Below, in pieces: positions 40,819 through 51,580 of a DNA stretch of 64,000 bases. The stretch covers positions 3,596,001-3,660,000 of the forward strand of contig JAAXNY010000006.1 in assembly GCA_013420905.1 (NCBI GenBank). Reading direction: 5' to 3'. The stretch is from Collybia mongolica. Lineage: Eukaryota; Basidiomycota; Agaricomycetes; Agaricales; Clitocybaceae. The translations under genes were made by a program, and so were the position numbers. Every line of letters starts with the position of its first letter. Within the stretch, counting starts at the first letter, position 1. The notes beneath the pieces are model-generated. The model saw only the letters and a program-made list of their open reading frames with translations, made no database searches and was not told where the DNA came from.

Positions 40819-41850
40819 CTAAGGAATATCAGCCGTCTCTCCCACTACCCACTTTTTAAAGCCCAGTACTGCCACCCCACCTTCCTGTTCCGCGTCAACT
40901 AATCCTCTTTGTTGTGCCCATCTACGTAGGACCTCAAGAACTGTCGTGCCTGAGGTATCTTCAGGGAACATTGCAAATGGCTGATCGTATAATGCCGTTT
41001 CACTCGGTTGCGGAGATAGCGATTGGATGGAGGTGGTTTCAAAGCCAGCTATTTGACGAGCTAGTGACCGTTCCAACCTTCTCAGGTCTTCCTGAAATGT
41101 TTCCGACGACATGAGCTCCCTTAACTTGGGAGACTTCAGAGCCAGGAGAGCAAGCGACCCTATCCGACCTTGGGAAGGGATGGTGATCGAACCATGACTG
41201 TACGATGCCAGCCTGAGGCCTATATTGTTATGGGATTGGGGAGAGCTTTCCACCAATGTAACCGCTCTCCGGAGGGAAATCTTCTCCCCAACTTTGGCTA
41301 TCATGTCGCGAACAGAGCTCCCAACAGTCGCAGACGAGGGGGAGTGGGGTTGATGCCGGGAAATTAACGGCGCGTCATTGAGCATGTCTAATGAGCACGG
41401 CTGAAAGGCCGTTTCTGAACCATGGGTGTCCGTCATGAAAGCCGCAGTGTGGGCAATGTCGGCTGCCAGCCGTCCAAATAGCTCGTTCCTCCCCACAAAG
41501 TCTGTCTCGCAATTGAGTTCTATCATCGCTGCCCGAACGCCTCCGTGTCCCAGCCCCGACTGCGAGCCAACGCCGCTTGATAGTACAGAGGTACTAATAA
41601 GACCCTCCCCAGCAAACCGGCCATCAACCTTGGCTGCTTTTTTGGCCGCGGAGGTGACGAGATCTTTTTCGAGCCATTGCAGAGCGAGGTTAACATCGTT
41701 ATTGGAGGCAGTAAGCGCCTCACGAGCCTTGGTAATGGAGACCTCTGTAAGCTTCCTAAGCTCTGCTACGAGCTTGATGGGTGTCCTGGGTGCTTCCGTC
41801 GAATAAAGCCGTGACGAGCAAAGGGAGGCACGTTGGATGGACTTGAGCAT
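40819..41850 (-). CDS. TSF1: Mitochondrial translation elongation factor Ts
   Basis: Guanine nucleotide exchange factor for mitochondrial EF-Tu. It is a single exon of 343 residues. The N-terminus MLKSIQRASLCSSRLYST is a typical presequence. It is followed by the UBA-like helical domain KLVAELRKLTEVSITKAREA and WLEKDLVTSAAKKAAK, and by the core ELNCETDFVGRN. A long Ser/His/Pro-rich linker (about 41410-41300) precedes the last domain. The C-terminus has FAMFPEDTSGTTVLEVLRRW. Absence of introns is unusual among its neighbours but also holds for the UCS gene. Confidence 0.93.
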   Translation of the reverse strand: MLKSIQRASLCSSRLYSTEAPRTPIKLVAELRKLTEVSITKAREALTASNNDVNLALQWLEKDLVTSAAKKAAKVDGRFAGEGLISTSVLSSGVGSQSGLGHGGVRAAMIELNCETDFVGRNELFGRLAADIAHTAAFMTDTHGSETAFQPCSLDMLNDAPLISRHQPHSPSSATVGSSVRDMIAKVGEKISLRRAVTLVESSPQSHNNIGLRLASYSHGSITIPSQGRIGSLALLALKSPKLRELMSSETFQEDLRRLERSLARQIAGFETTSIQSLSPQPSETALYDQPFAMFPEDTSGTTVLEVLRRWAQQRGLVDAEQEGGVAVLGFKKWVVGETADIP

Positions 41851-41977
41851 TTTCGGTTGGTGGGTGGTAAACGGGAGTCAATGCTTGGCAAAGTTTTTTT
41901 AGAAAAATTATCCCCGTGACCGCGGTCGGCACGATCGTCAATGACCCAACTCAGGCAACTACCTGAAAAAAGTGTTA

Positions 41978-41983
41978 ACGCGT
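41978..41983. promoter_or_regulatory. MluI-box (ACGCGT) in the EF-Ts/NAF1 promoter
   Basis: ACGCGT lies in the 184-bp divergent promoter, 52 bp upstream of the NAF1 ATG. MBF uses this core in fungi. A single 6-mer is weak evidence. Confidence 0.25.
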
Positions 41984-42034
41984 CGACGACGACAACACTA
42001 ACAGAAACGATACTTTAGAAGCGACCATCAAAAT

Positions 42035-43917
42035 ATGGACGACTTCAAAGTTCCACAGAATATCCCACAGGATCTTCTCCTGATCCACGATATCATTGGT
42101 GTCGCAAAAGCGGTCCCCGTACCAACTCCGTCCCAGAAGTCGGCGCCGGCCTTAGTGGAAGATTCAATCGATAGCTCAGATGACGATGACAACGCCAGCG
42201 AGGACGAGATTGAAGCAGACCTCATCATCACTGAAGATGACGAGGCCCTAAAAACAATGCACGTCTTCCAAATCGTCTAATTCCTGCTTTTGAACTCACC
42301 TTCTTTCATAGACTGGAATCATCATCAGACTCTGACCCTGACTCGGATTCTGATTTGGATTCTAGTGCAGGAGAGATTGACAGAAGGCTTCCAATTGACC
42401 TTGGCCTCGACGACGACGAAGAGTCTGGCCCATCGCCTACAACAGGTGCATACTTCCAAACCAAAAATGAAGTTGTACAGACAGACATAAACGTTCCCGA
42501 AATTACCGAAGTCGGCCAGGAGGAGATGCTGGAAAAGGTTGGAGAGATAATGACAATTATGGACAAGGTCATTATCATTAGAGGTATCCCGTCGGAGACG
42601 GTCAATCAAGGGTCCGAACGAGCCTTGGATTCTGATACACTTCTTGTGTTCGATGACAGAAAGGTCATGGGATATGTGAGTATTCAATTATTCTCAATTT
42701 TGCTGAAGTGACTGAAATATGTCTATAGATTTATGAAACTTTCGGCCCGACCTCTCAACCACTCTACCAAGTCAAATTTAACGACTCTTTTTCCCTCAGA
42801 CCAGAACAGCTTCAAGTTTCACGGGAGGTTTTCCATGTCCCTGCTCGGAGCCACTTTGTGTTCTTGAACCACCTCAAGCAACTCAAAGGAAGTGACGCTA
42901 GCAATGTGCATGATGAAGAACCCGCCGATAACGAGTTAGAATTCTCGGATGACGAAGCCGAGGCTGCTTTCAAAAATAGGCTCAAGCGAAAGTGAAAAAG
43001 TACCATTGAACCCATTTTCTTAGTGCTTACAATATTTTTCAAGGCGTGGAGATTCTCGAGCCAATTCTGTTGCAATATCGAGACAGTCAACCCCAACGCC
43101 GTCCCGGATGCGCGATCAGGATGTGGATATCAGTGTTTTCAGCAGAAATGCATATGACGAACATGGTCCCTACGATTTGGACTTCAACGTAGGCCCCTCG
43201 CGTCCCCCTCCCATTCCATATGACGACCCTTACGCCGACGAATATACACCAACGGCCCCGCATGTAACAAAACAAGATGCTCAACCCAGTACTCAAACAC
43301 AAGGCGGTGACCGTGATCCCCCAACAAGGGATCGGGGTGGTCGTGGATATGAGCGTAGTGAGGCTCGAGGGCGAGGACAAGGGAGAGTGCGAGGAAGGGG
43401 CCGAGGAGAACATAGCGATCGTGGGAGAGGGAACTTTGGAACTCCTCAACGCCACGGAAGTATCGCTAGTGATACGGGTTGGTATCCTCTGCCTGTGAGT
43501 GCTACGCAGGATACTAACGCTTCGTTTGGCCCTCACATCCCTCGATCGTTGTCACCTACATCACTTGCAATTGCACGAGCGACGGGTCAAATATCAAATG
43601 CCTTCAATTATGCCCCATCCCATCATGTTCCCTCAAGTAGTGAGGCATGGGGCTACCAAAATCCCCCCCTGCAACCAGGACAGTCATTCCAATTCGGCGC
43701 GCAATTCACTCCGCCATTTGTTCAACCCCATATCAACCCACGATTCGCGCCTGCCTTTGCCATGAACATGGGCATTGCGCACCCATCACAATTTACTCCG
43801 TACAACTCGTCTGCGCCAAATAATGACAATCCGACGCCACACACTAGACCTAGTTGGACAGATGAATGGATGGTTCTAACTGGAGCTGCACCCCCACCCG
43901 GTGATCCCAAAAAATGA
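42035..43917 (+). CDS. NAF1: H/ACA snoRNP assembly factor
   Basis: A nuclear factor that binds Cbf5 and assembles H/ACA snoRNPs and telomerase-type RNPs before Gar1 replaces it. The N-terminus MDDFKVPQNIPQDLLL is followed by acidic Ser/Asp tracts. The Gar1-like core runs from about 42565 to 42850: MDKVIIIRGIPSE, DSDTLLVFDDRKVMGYIYET, LYQVKFN, VFHVPARSHFVF. An intron at about 42676-42728 splits the core. After FKNRLKRKRGDSRANS a long C-terminus follows, with RGG/RGRG repeats (about 43330-43430) and Pro/Gln/Asn-rich sequence. Intron 1 (about 42255-42310) has no clear GT donor that keeps frame; a GC donor is possible, so that junction is unsure. Confidence 0.9.
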
Positions 43918-44570
43918 CCTCATTGTGTTGTGAGTTGCCTCACGTCTTGAAGAAGCGCAGTTCTTAGTCGGTGTGAGATGAGGCGAGACCACTTGGTATA
44001 CAGGCACATATCTCACACTTGTAGCACAGAATATCTTATCGATGACAGGGGAACCCCGCATTTTGGTTATGTTTGCCGAGGTTCGGCCCACGGAGCCCCC
44101 ATGTGCTTCAATTGTCTGGGTCAAAAATACACAGATCTTCAACTTCGTGTCGCATGCTCCGCGTTGTTAAGTCGACAATGTTGATCATTGATCATATGCT
44201 ATTTATTACAGGCCCCCAAGGACTTCTTGAGCTCCTCCTGACTTGCCATCTACGATTGGCGATACGCTTTCTAGAACCAGGTGTTGATAACCACGCTGCC
44301 TTGTGTTGCAACACCAAACGTGAGCATGGATGCAGATGGACGCCGATGCATCACACTCATGTACAAGCATGAGGTCCCATTATACACAACATGCCATCTG
44401 CCCAGTATCAGGCTAGCGATGTAACAGGCTGACATCTAAAGACTCATGTCCTTTATAATAGATGGGTTCCCTTCTGTCCTTCCTTTCCACCAAGCCGTTT
44501 TAGCAGTGCAACTTGACGCCCCAGTCCTCTTACTTATTCAATCTCAACTGGTGACCTCCGTCTAAGAGAA
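43918..44570. other. Intergenic region upstream of RNase T2
   Basis: About 650 bp. A TATA-like string, TATAATA, lies at 44454-44460, 111 bp before the RNase T2 ATG. No further gene is supported. Confidence 0.4.
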
Positions 44571-46596
44571 ATGCTTACCTCTCTCGTCCTTGGTCTGGCC
44601 GGATACGCCGCAGCCTCGCCTTTTTCTTCCTCAGTTGATGCCTTGAATCTGTTTGGAGCGAGGGCCATTGGGTCTGGATGTTCAACCACTGGAACTACGT
44701 CTTGCCATAATACAACTGCAGTATCAAATTTATGCTGTTTTGAAGCCCCAGGGGTAGTGCCATGCCTTACTACTTTCTGCAGGGACTTAACCCGCTTCTA
44801 GGGCCTTCTTTTGCAGACTCAGGCGAGCCAGAATGTTTATCATTTGCATCCCAACTATTAACGCTTCCAAGACAGTTTTGGGACACAGATCCTTCAACCG
44901 GTCCCAGTGACAGCTGGACTATTCATGGTAAGCAATAACCCGTGGTCCTATTTAACATACTTATCGCTTTTCTAGGTTTATGGCCTGACAGGTTATGATG
45001 AGGTTACCCTCAAGCCCTCGATTTAGGCTGATTTCGCCTTTATCTAGATGTGATTTGACTTTCGACTCGAACTGTGATCCATCCAGGGCCTATACTGGGA
45101 TTTCTTCTGTAGGCATTACCTTATTTCCTTTTGAGTACTCGCCGAATGGCTAACTGACTTTCTCCTAAGTTATTGACTGCAAATGGGGCGAGTGATACTC
45201 TCGCTTTCATGCAAAAGGCAAGGTTCAAGTTTAAAGCTGAATGTGAGGGGCTGATAAAGCGACAGTTCTGGGTTGATATCAATGGGGCTAATGAGCAATT
45301 TTGGGAACATGAATGGGCAAAACACGGAACGTGCATGAGGTATTACTAGATGCAATGTGACACGCTTAAACAAACTATTGACTAAATATCAGCACGCTCA
45401 AGACAAGCTGTTTGCCAAGTGGAAGTCCAAGAGGTATTGAGGCTAGTGGGTGTCGGCAGCAGCCTTTACAATCACTCATATTTTTTGCAGGCTGTGGCAT
45501 ATTTCCAGACAGTGGTCAGACTATTTAATGTGAATAAGGAGACTCTTCTCTGAAATCCAGTAAACTTACAGTTTCTTATCAGAGTCTCCCAACATATACC
45601 TGGCTCTCAAATGCAGGCATAACGCCCTCGTCAACCAAGACTTACACGCTTTCCACTCTCACGTCAGCTCTTAAATCTGCCTCCGGGGTATGTCTTATTC
45701 CATATACATGATGCCTCAAGTGATCTGAATTTCTGACATAGGGCTTCACACCTGCGCTTGACTGCACATCGTCCAACCTGAACGCAATTTCATGGTATTT
45801 CAATCTGAAGGGCTCAGCTATTGATGGAGTATTCGTCCCTATCAGTCCGTATTATGATTTTCCCCCGTTGCTGCAACAATTATGCTGATATCGATCAAAA
45901 GACGCCCCCAAAGCTGGTTCATGTCCATCTAGTGGAATTAAGTATCCTCTAAAGTCTGGGTCACCTACCGGTACTACTGTAGGTGACGTGTTCCGTTGCT
46001 TTCACGTGTAGTATTAATCATGTAATCCCTTATATTCAGACCGCTTCTGTGAGTTTTTCTTTGTCAAAGTAATTCCCCGTTTTAAACCTAGAGCGTTACA
46101 TAGCCCACTAGCACCAGTGTAGGTGGCCTCCACAAACCCCGAAACTAACACTTAATGTCATTACTAGCCCTCTGGAAGCCTTCCAACTAGGGCCACAATC
46201 AAGGCTCTTCGATCTGGCTCCCTTGTTGGTGGTCTCCTCTCAGCTGGCACATGGTCGACACAAACTCTTGCAACGTACACTATCTCCGGGGGAAGTTCTA
46301 GTTTCACTATGACTTCTTCTAAAGGGAACTGTGGTATAATAAACGGTTTGTTCTCGTGTGGCAGTGGCGTTTCGTTGACGTCTTTCTCTGCCGTGAGTTC
46401 TGGATACGGTCGTTATACCAAAAACACTAGCTCATGCGATAGAATACAGGTTACATCTGGAAGCAATCTACTCCTGGCATCAGGTGGATCGACTTCCTTC
46501 ACCAGTGATGGAATACCCAGTGGTACCACCGTGTTTCCGGTCTTTACAGGGTCTAATCGCAGCCAGGACTATACTCTTGTCCTCGTCGCGTCATAA
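44571..46596 (+). CDS. Secreted RNase T2 with C-terminal extension
   Basis: A secreted base-nonspecific ribonuclease. The signal peptide is MLTSLVLGLAGYAAA. Cysteine-rich N-terminal sequence follows. Catalytic motif CAS I, IHGLWPD, is assembled from three exons; the middle one is only 16 nt (44976-44991). CAS II reads FWEHEWAKHGTC (about 45299-45334). FTPALDCTSSN follows. After a Ser/Thr-rich linker near 46000-46170 comes a C-terminal domain of about 140 residues (for example AGTWSTQTLATYTISGGSSS). This matches the extension seen in many fungal T2 enzymes. The intron at 44823-44875 begins with GC, not GT, if the join LQTQ to FWDTDP is right. Some internal exon borders remain unsure. Confidence 0.9.
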
Positions 46597-46605
46597 TTTC
46601 CGTAA

Positions 46606-46640
46606 CCCTCCCCCCCCCCCTCCCCTCCTTTTCTCCTTCA
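46606..46640. repeat. C-rich/pyrimidine tract with 11-base C run
   Basis: Just after the RNase T2 stop the plus strand is almost pure C and T, including a C run at 46610-46620. It lies in the 3' UTR and is a plain low-complexity tract. Confidence 0.7.
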
Positions 46641-46853
46641 TGGCCCTGTCTTGAGCACTTTGAATTGTATTAGCAAATGGGCAACAAAGAGTTTGTTAAA
46701 CATTCTCAAGCTTTCCAAAGAGCCGAGACCCACCCCCGAATCGTCATCATGGTTATTGCTTCGAATTTCAACAGAAAGTAAACGAAGTACAGCCTGCATA
46801 GGTTCACGAGATGATTTGAGATCTAATCAATTTTCGTGAACTTATACCACAAC

Positions 46854-47379
46854 ATGCCTCCTCCTTCTAACCATCCATCCTTGAATCTTCGGGTGCATCA
46901 AAGCCCCTTTTTTGTGGCACAGTATCAATCTGGGCAAAATGTACCCACATCTCTGATCAAAGATATCACCAACTCTGGTGGATTTCTTTCTATGACGAAA
47001 ACTGATGATGAATTATCCGTTGTGGGCGAATTGCAAGACTGGATGCCTGACGACCTGAGGAAGCTGTCGACCTGGACGTGTATTAGAATCATGGGGCCCA
47101 TGGAGCATAGTCTGTTCATGATTTCCACACTAGAGGAGGCTTGCTGAACCCTCGTTGATATATGGCAGGTTTGACAGGTATCATGGCCGACTTCACTGTG
47201 CCTCTCAGTCCCTGTATTCGCGGTGTCAACTTGGTGAGACCGGGTTTCGTGTTATTGGATCCGGGAATAGTTTACACCTCTACTATTCCATTAGGAATAC
47301 GGATTACGTCCTAGTGCCAACAAAGATGTTGGAAGTCGCGGTGTCTGCATTGAAAGCAGACAATTGGTCTTTTGTTTAA
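46854..47379 (+). pseudogene. ACT-domain (CASTOR-like) protein gene with an apparent frame break
   Basis: Exon 1 (46854 to about 47107) encodes MPPPSNHPSLNLRVHQ ... DDLRKLSTWTCIRIMGPMEH. An intron is followed by LTGIMADFTVPL (about 47170-47206), and the expected next block VPVFAVSTW reads only in another frame from 47208. After a second intron (about 47233-47301) WNTDYVLVPTKMLEVAVSAL follows to a stop at 47377-47379. Everything expected of this small ACT protein family is there, in order. But the join VPL-VPV misses about four residues and shifts frame by one base. It may be a recent pseudogene, a base-calling error, or unusual splicing. Family members are amino-acid sensors or unknown. Confidence 0.65.
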
Positions 47380-47929
47380 AATATGTCCACCGAATAACAT
47401 CTACCTAATAGTCAGTACTTGTTGTTGGATCCACAGTTTAGCTATGGAAGCGACAGTACTTTGAGCCAGATACTTTACTTTCGTACCATGATTAGATCGA
47501 TATGCTCTCGAGTATATTAAGACTATTCAGTATTTCAAGTTGGTCAAGCTAAACCCCGTTCGTCTGCTAGGGAATCAGGGCTGAATTCAAGGTGATGTTC
47601 TGCCGGGAGCGTAACGGCGCCCCATAACATGTTAAATAGTTAGGAGCTTGACAGCAACAAGGTTGGTGAAAAGTTCAGTGTGAAGAGCATGGCCAGGATG
47701 TAGTGGCTTGTAAAAGTATTGGTAATGATTTGCGGGGTTCGGTAGCTCATTGTGTGCCAAAAAAACACAATATACGAAACAACGTTCATCCTCAAAATCA
47801 TAGTCCATTGAGACAGGCTTATTGAAGAGACGGTCGAGATCACTCTTGTTTGAATAACGACGACATACTCCCATCTTTGCTTTGAACATCCTGACTGAGC
47901 ACAGAGGCTTCAAACTGGCTGCCTCAAAC
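47380..47929. other. Intergenic region without recognised features
   Basis: About 550 bp. It holds the 3' side of the ACT-domain gene and the promoter of the next gene. A minus-strand frame of 107 codons overlaps it but shows no family features. Confidence 0.4.
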
Positions 47930-50010
47930 ATGGATGCACCCTCAACTTCTGCCAATGCTGGATCGCAAAGTCGACAAAAACGAGTTTTGCCCTCGCGTTC
48001 CAGACGTGGTGGTCCAGGGGTAGGAAATTGTGATACAGACGTAATGATATTGGAGACTCAGAAACGGAGATGTACGTTGGTATTGGGCTTATAGTTGGCA
48101 GTTGGGACTGATACAATCCACAGTTGGAGATGAACCACTGATTCCGGTTGAAACCAAGTTTCTCCTCACAACACACCCAGAATATACTTTAAAGGCGTCT
48201 TCTATCACGGAACTAGGAGTCAACATACACGCGAATGACCGTTATTTTGATCGACCCGAGGTCCTGAAGTCTTATCGAGAGCAAGAGGTGATTCAAACCC
48301 CCGACTTCGTAAACACCACGGAGGTCCCAACTGTTGGAGGGAGATTCAGAGCTAGAAATGTAGAGGATGTGTGTTCGCCCCTGTCCAAACGCTTTGTGGC
48401 ATTATCTTACAATGCTTTCGTCACAGGGAACAATTGACACTTCCGATGCAGCTTATGAAAAGCGACACCGCAAATATGAAACATTTGAGAAACGTCAACG
48501 TCTTCGGGAGAAAGAAAAACTCAAGCATGAACAGTACAAGCTAAAGGAAAGGATCGAGCAACTGCGGGCAATGGATGGAGCGGCATTTTTAAGCCTTCCC
48601 GCTTCTTCATTTTCCTCCAAACCAGCCTCTTCAGGTGCTGATTCCGACAATTCTGACGTAGACATCTCCGGGTCACATATAAATGGAGCCGCATCATATC
48701 GCGAGGGTGAGCGACGACGGAGGGAGATGCTCGAGGTTGCTGCCATGTTGGAGGAGCGCTATCGAGTTCTCCTACCACCGGACAGGATTAGGAAAGCTCC
48801 CGGACAGAGTCATTTGAATGCGATCGTTGAGCCAGACTACCCCATACAAGAGAGCCTCAAACAATATGAGCCTGCCCCTGAGTCGGAGGTGGAGGAAGTG
48901 TCTGCAGAGGTTGCTCATCGGGAGGCTCTCAAGTTAAAAATCAAAGTTCCAAAGAGGCATGTTGCCTTCCATTCTACTATTCCCACACCAGCCTCTGTAT
49001 CGTCCAAGAAGCGAAAAAAGAGCATCCCTCCTCTCCCCAAACAGACGCACGTTGCCCGTCGTATCAAGGCCAATTATCAGCCATACCATGCGGAAGAAAT
49101 GTCGCCTGTTGGTACTGATCGGCCACCTTCAGTTGATCGCACATCACCACAACATGAGATGCATCCTGAATCAACAGACCACGCAACTCTCCAAACTGGA
49201 GAACTCTCCGCTGAACTCCTGGTACCTTCACCAGCCCCCTCCCCACGCCTCATTCCCGAAAGGACTGCCGAGACCTCACCTCTACTCTCTCGTGAGGAAC
49301 TGAAAGGCGAGATACCGGCGCGGTCATTATCCACAAATCCAACATTTAGTGTGTCCACTCCCCCAGCGCCATCTATGGAACCTGAAGGAGCTTCATCACT
49401 TGAACCGGAAATTGCGTCCCGGCCCACAACTCCTATGTCCAACCCCGATATTGCTGTTTTGGAATCAGGCAGTCCGAATGAGGCATTGATTCTTGGCGAT
49501 GCCCCACCCCTTCCCACGTCCGACAAACCACTGGGGGCTATCTATGTAGGCCACCCACCCAAACGCGCCAAAATATCTACTGTATCCCCCTCCGCGTCTT
49601 CGCGAAATGCAACAAGGGAGCCTTCTATTCCACCCATCGAATCCCTATCTGCACCCATACATCGCTCTGTATCGCGGCCAACATCAGGTTCTGTGAAAAA
49701 ACAGCATGTTTCGTATGCTGGAGCGGCAGGAAAGGCTGAACGGACAAATTCTGTCCTTATGGTAGCTGCTATTCGCAGTTCTGGTAATAGTGCCCGTAAG
49801 GCGAAGCGTCATCTCAATGCATTTGGAAGCAAGCTACGCAACGAAGTCTTTGATGAGACAAGGGATTTTGTGCTTCCTTCCTGGGTGCTATCTCCTGAAG
49901 AATACGAGAAACGGAGTCGGGCATTGTCGCCAAGCGTTGCTGGAGATCCTGAACCTTTCATCACGAATCCCTCCCAAGATCCGTCTCAAACATTGGAAGG
50001 CGTGTCTTAG
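47930..50010 (+). CDS. Conserved nuclear-type protein, basic coiled coil, family not recognised
   Basis: Three exons: 47930 to about 48073, about 48124-48369, and from about 48430. They join in frame (RRFGDEPLIPVETK; VEDGTIDTSDAAYEK). The N-terminal 150 residues look globular and conserved in style (LLTTHPEYTLKASSITELGV). Next comes a strongly charged helix, KRHRKYETFEKRQRLREKEK then HEQYKLKERIEQLRAMD, of the kind found in chromatin-complex subunits. The C-terminal 400 residues are Pro/Ser-rich and disordered with basic patches such as KKRKKS. A short ordered end has LPSWVLSPEEYEKR. I think of a chromatin-remodelling or histone-acetylation subunit, but this is inference. Confidence 0.8.
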
Positions 50011-50175
50011 ATACCAGCATTTGATTTATCTTTCGATTCCACTTCAGCTTCCTAAAAACCTTCTTGGTTCTCTTGTACTGATGCTCACACTCGCACTAGA
50101 GAAATTATCTTTAATTTGGTCTTTACTTTTGCGTAGTAAATATGTATATGTATTGTCCCTGAAATCTGCGTCACC

Positions 50176-51409
50176 TCATGCAGATCCAACCGTCGCCGAC
50201 TCAATAATTGCCTGAGCGCGGTGGCGGTTAGCAATTAGGACGTCCCTTCTTTTAGACAGTATAAGTTCTGCGTGCTTCAAGGGGCCAAGAGTACGATGGG
50301 ATTCAAGGTAACGATCCGGAGATTGTGGTGCGAAGCGAATATAGTCGCCACCAAACGTTTCTCTTATCCACTCCGTGCGATCCTTAGATTGTCGCATATT
50401 AGGACTGGAGCCTTGACGGGTGGTAATGAGGTTAAGTGAAGTTGTAGATGAATGCCCAAATATAGCGTTAAGGTCGGCGAGAGGGGGGTCAGGGGTCGTA
50501 AGTGCAGAAGGTACTTTGGTATCACATCCTCCTTCGAGCATTTCGAGAGAAATATCTTCCTTACTTTCTCCACCCTCATCTTCTTTGGTTTTTCGAGCAC
50601 GGGTGATAACGAGTCTCCCGCGAGCTCTTCCTCCCATGTCTCGTTGGCCAGTTCTCATTTGAGAGCTACCCCTTCTTGCATTAGGACCACCTCGCCTTGC
50701 CTGTTGGTTGTTGTTGTTGTTGTAAGTGCGCCGACCAGGCTGGATGGAGTTGCTGGTTACTACGTTTTCTGTGCCCTCGAACTGTTGTGTTGGGCGTTGA
50801 CTCTGACCACCAGCTGATATCTGCTGTTTGTACTGTCCTGGTCCCTGAGTCCGGTCACGCGGAGTACGCGGAGATGCCTTCTGAGTAGCTTCACGGGCAA
50901 GACGTTCCGTTCTCCTTTGTGCAATGGTATGGTCTACACGCTGTTCCCGTGGTTTTATTTCTGGCGGGGAAACAATCTTCGCGTCAGGGTGATACACCTC
51001 AAGCCGACGTGTCTGCGGAGGCTTTGTTGATAGTGGTGTCTGGGCAGGCGCTTCCTGCTTCCTCCATTGCCTCGCTAGACGCCCAGCTAAGCTCATGTCT
51101 GAACTTTTATCCAAATATTGTAGGTTGGGGGTGTATGGGTTTGCTTCACTTTGACCACCAGGGCGAGATTTGCGCAAGATTTCCTCTCGACTCGCTAAGA
51201 AGGTGTGAACTTCGTAAAAAGGTAGTATGAAATATAGACTTACGAATGAAAAGGTCACCCCATGAACTTGCTATACGTGCTTTCGCCGCGGGAGGTGACG
51301 GTATATCGGGGGCAACACCCTCTGCCTTGGTAGAGTTAAAACGGCCGATGGTGGACAAAGATTGAGGGACGCGGTGGCCCACACACGGCCGATAAGCCAA
51401 ACGATGCAT
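50176..51409 (-). CDS. Putative mitochondrial protein, Arg/Asn/Gln-rich, family not recognised
   Basis: Two exons, 51409 to about 51243 and about 51195 to 50176, join LFI to REEILRKSRPGGQSEANPY. The N-terminus MHRLAYRPCVGHRVPQSLST is rich in Arg/Ser and lacks acidic residues, a good mitochondrial presequence, followed by FNSTKAEG near a likely cleavage site. The middle is basic and low complexity, with a poly-Asn run from a trinucleotide repeat at about 50706-50721. The last 100 residues look folded (EWIRETFGGDY, LGPLKHAELILSKRRDVLIA). It could be a mitoribosome or mitochondrial translation factor; nothing in the sequence proves this. It is divergent from Pfa4 across 171 bp. Confidence 0.7.
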
Positions 51410-51580
51410 GTTTGAGAGTTTGGCCAACCAACGAGACTTCGAAGTTGCTCCTGAATAATAATTTAATCCCGGACTCGGATAGTTAAATTTTGGGCATTTC
51501 TCCCAGGTCACATGATATAACAGCTGCATACGAGTCGTTGCTCAGTGTGCTCCTCTATACCATTCACGTCGAGACTATCT

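Noticed and set aside
43087..43536. Minus-strand frame of 149 codons in NAF1
   Set aside because: It is opposite the RGG/Pro-rich NAF1 C-terminus and has low-complexity composition with no domain.
47632..47955. Minus-strand frame of 107 codons across the 47.6-47.9 kb gap
   Set aside because: It overlaps the start of the plus-strand gene at 47930 and shows no domain, signal or recognisable motif.
49077..49526. Minus-strand Gly/Ser-rich frame of 149 codons
   Set aside because: Antisense of the disordered Pro/Ser-rich part of the gene at 47930-50010. No start context or domain.
50700..50722. GTT trinucleotide run as a possible mobile or regulatory repeat
   Set aside because: It is a short in-frame microsatellite coding for Asn in the minus-strand gene at 50176-51409.
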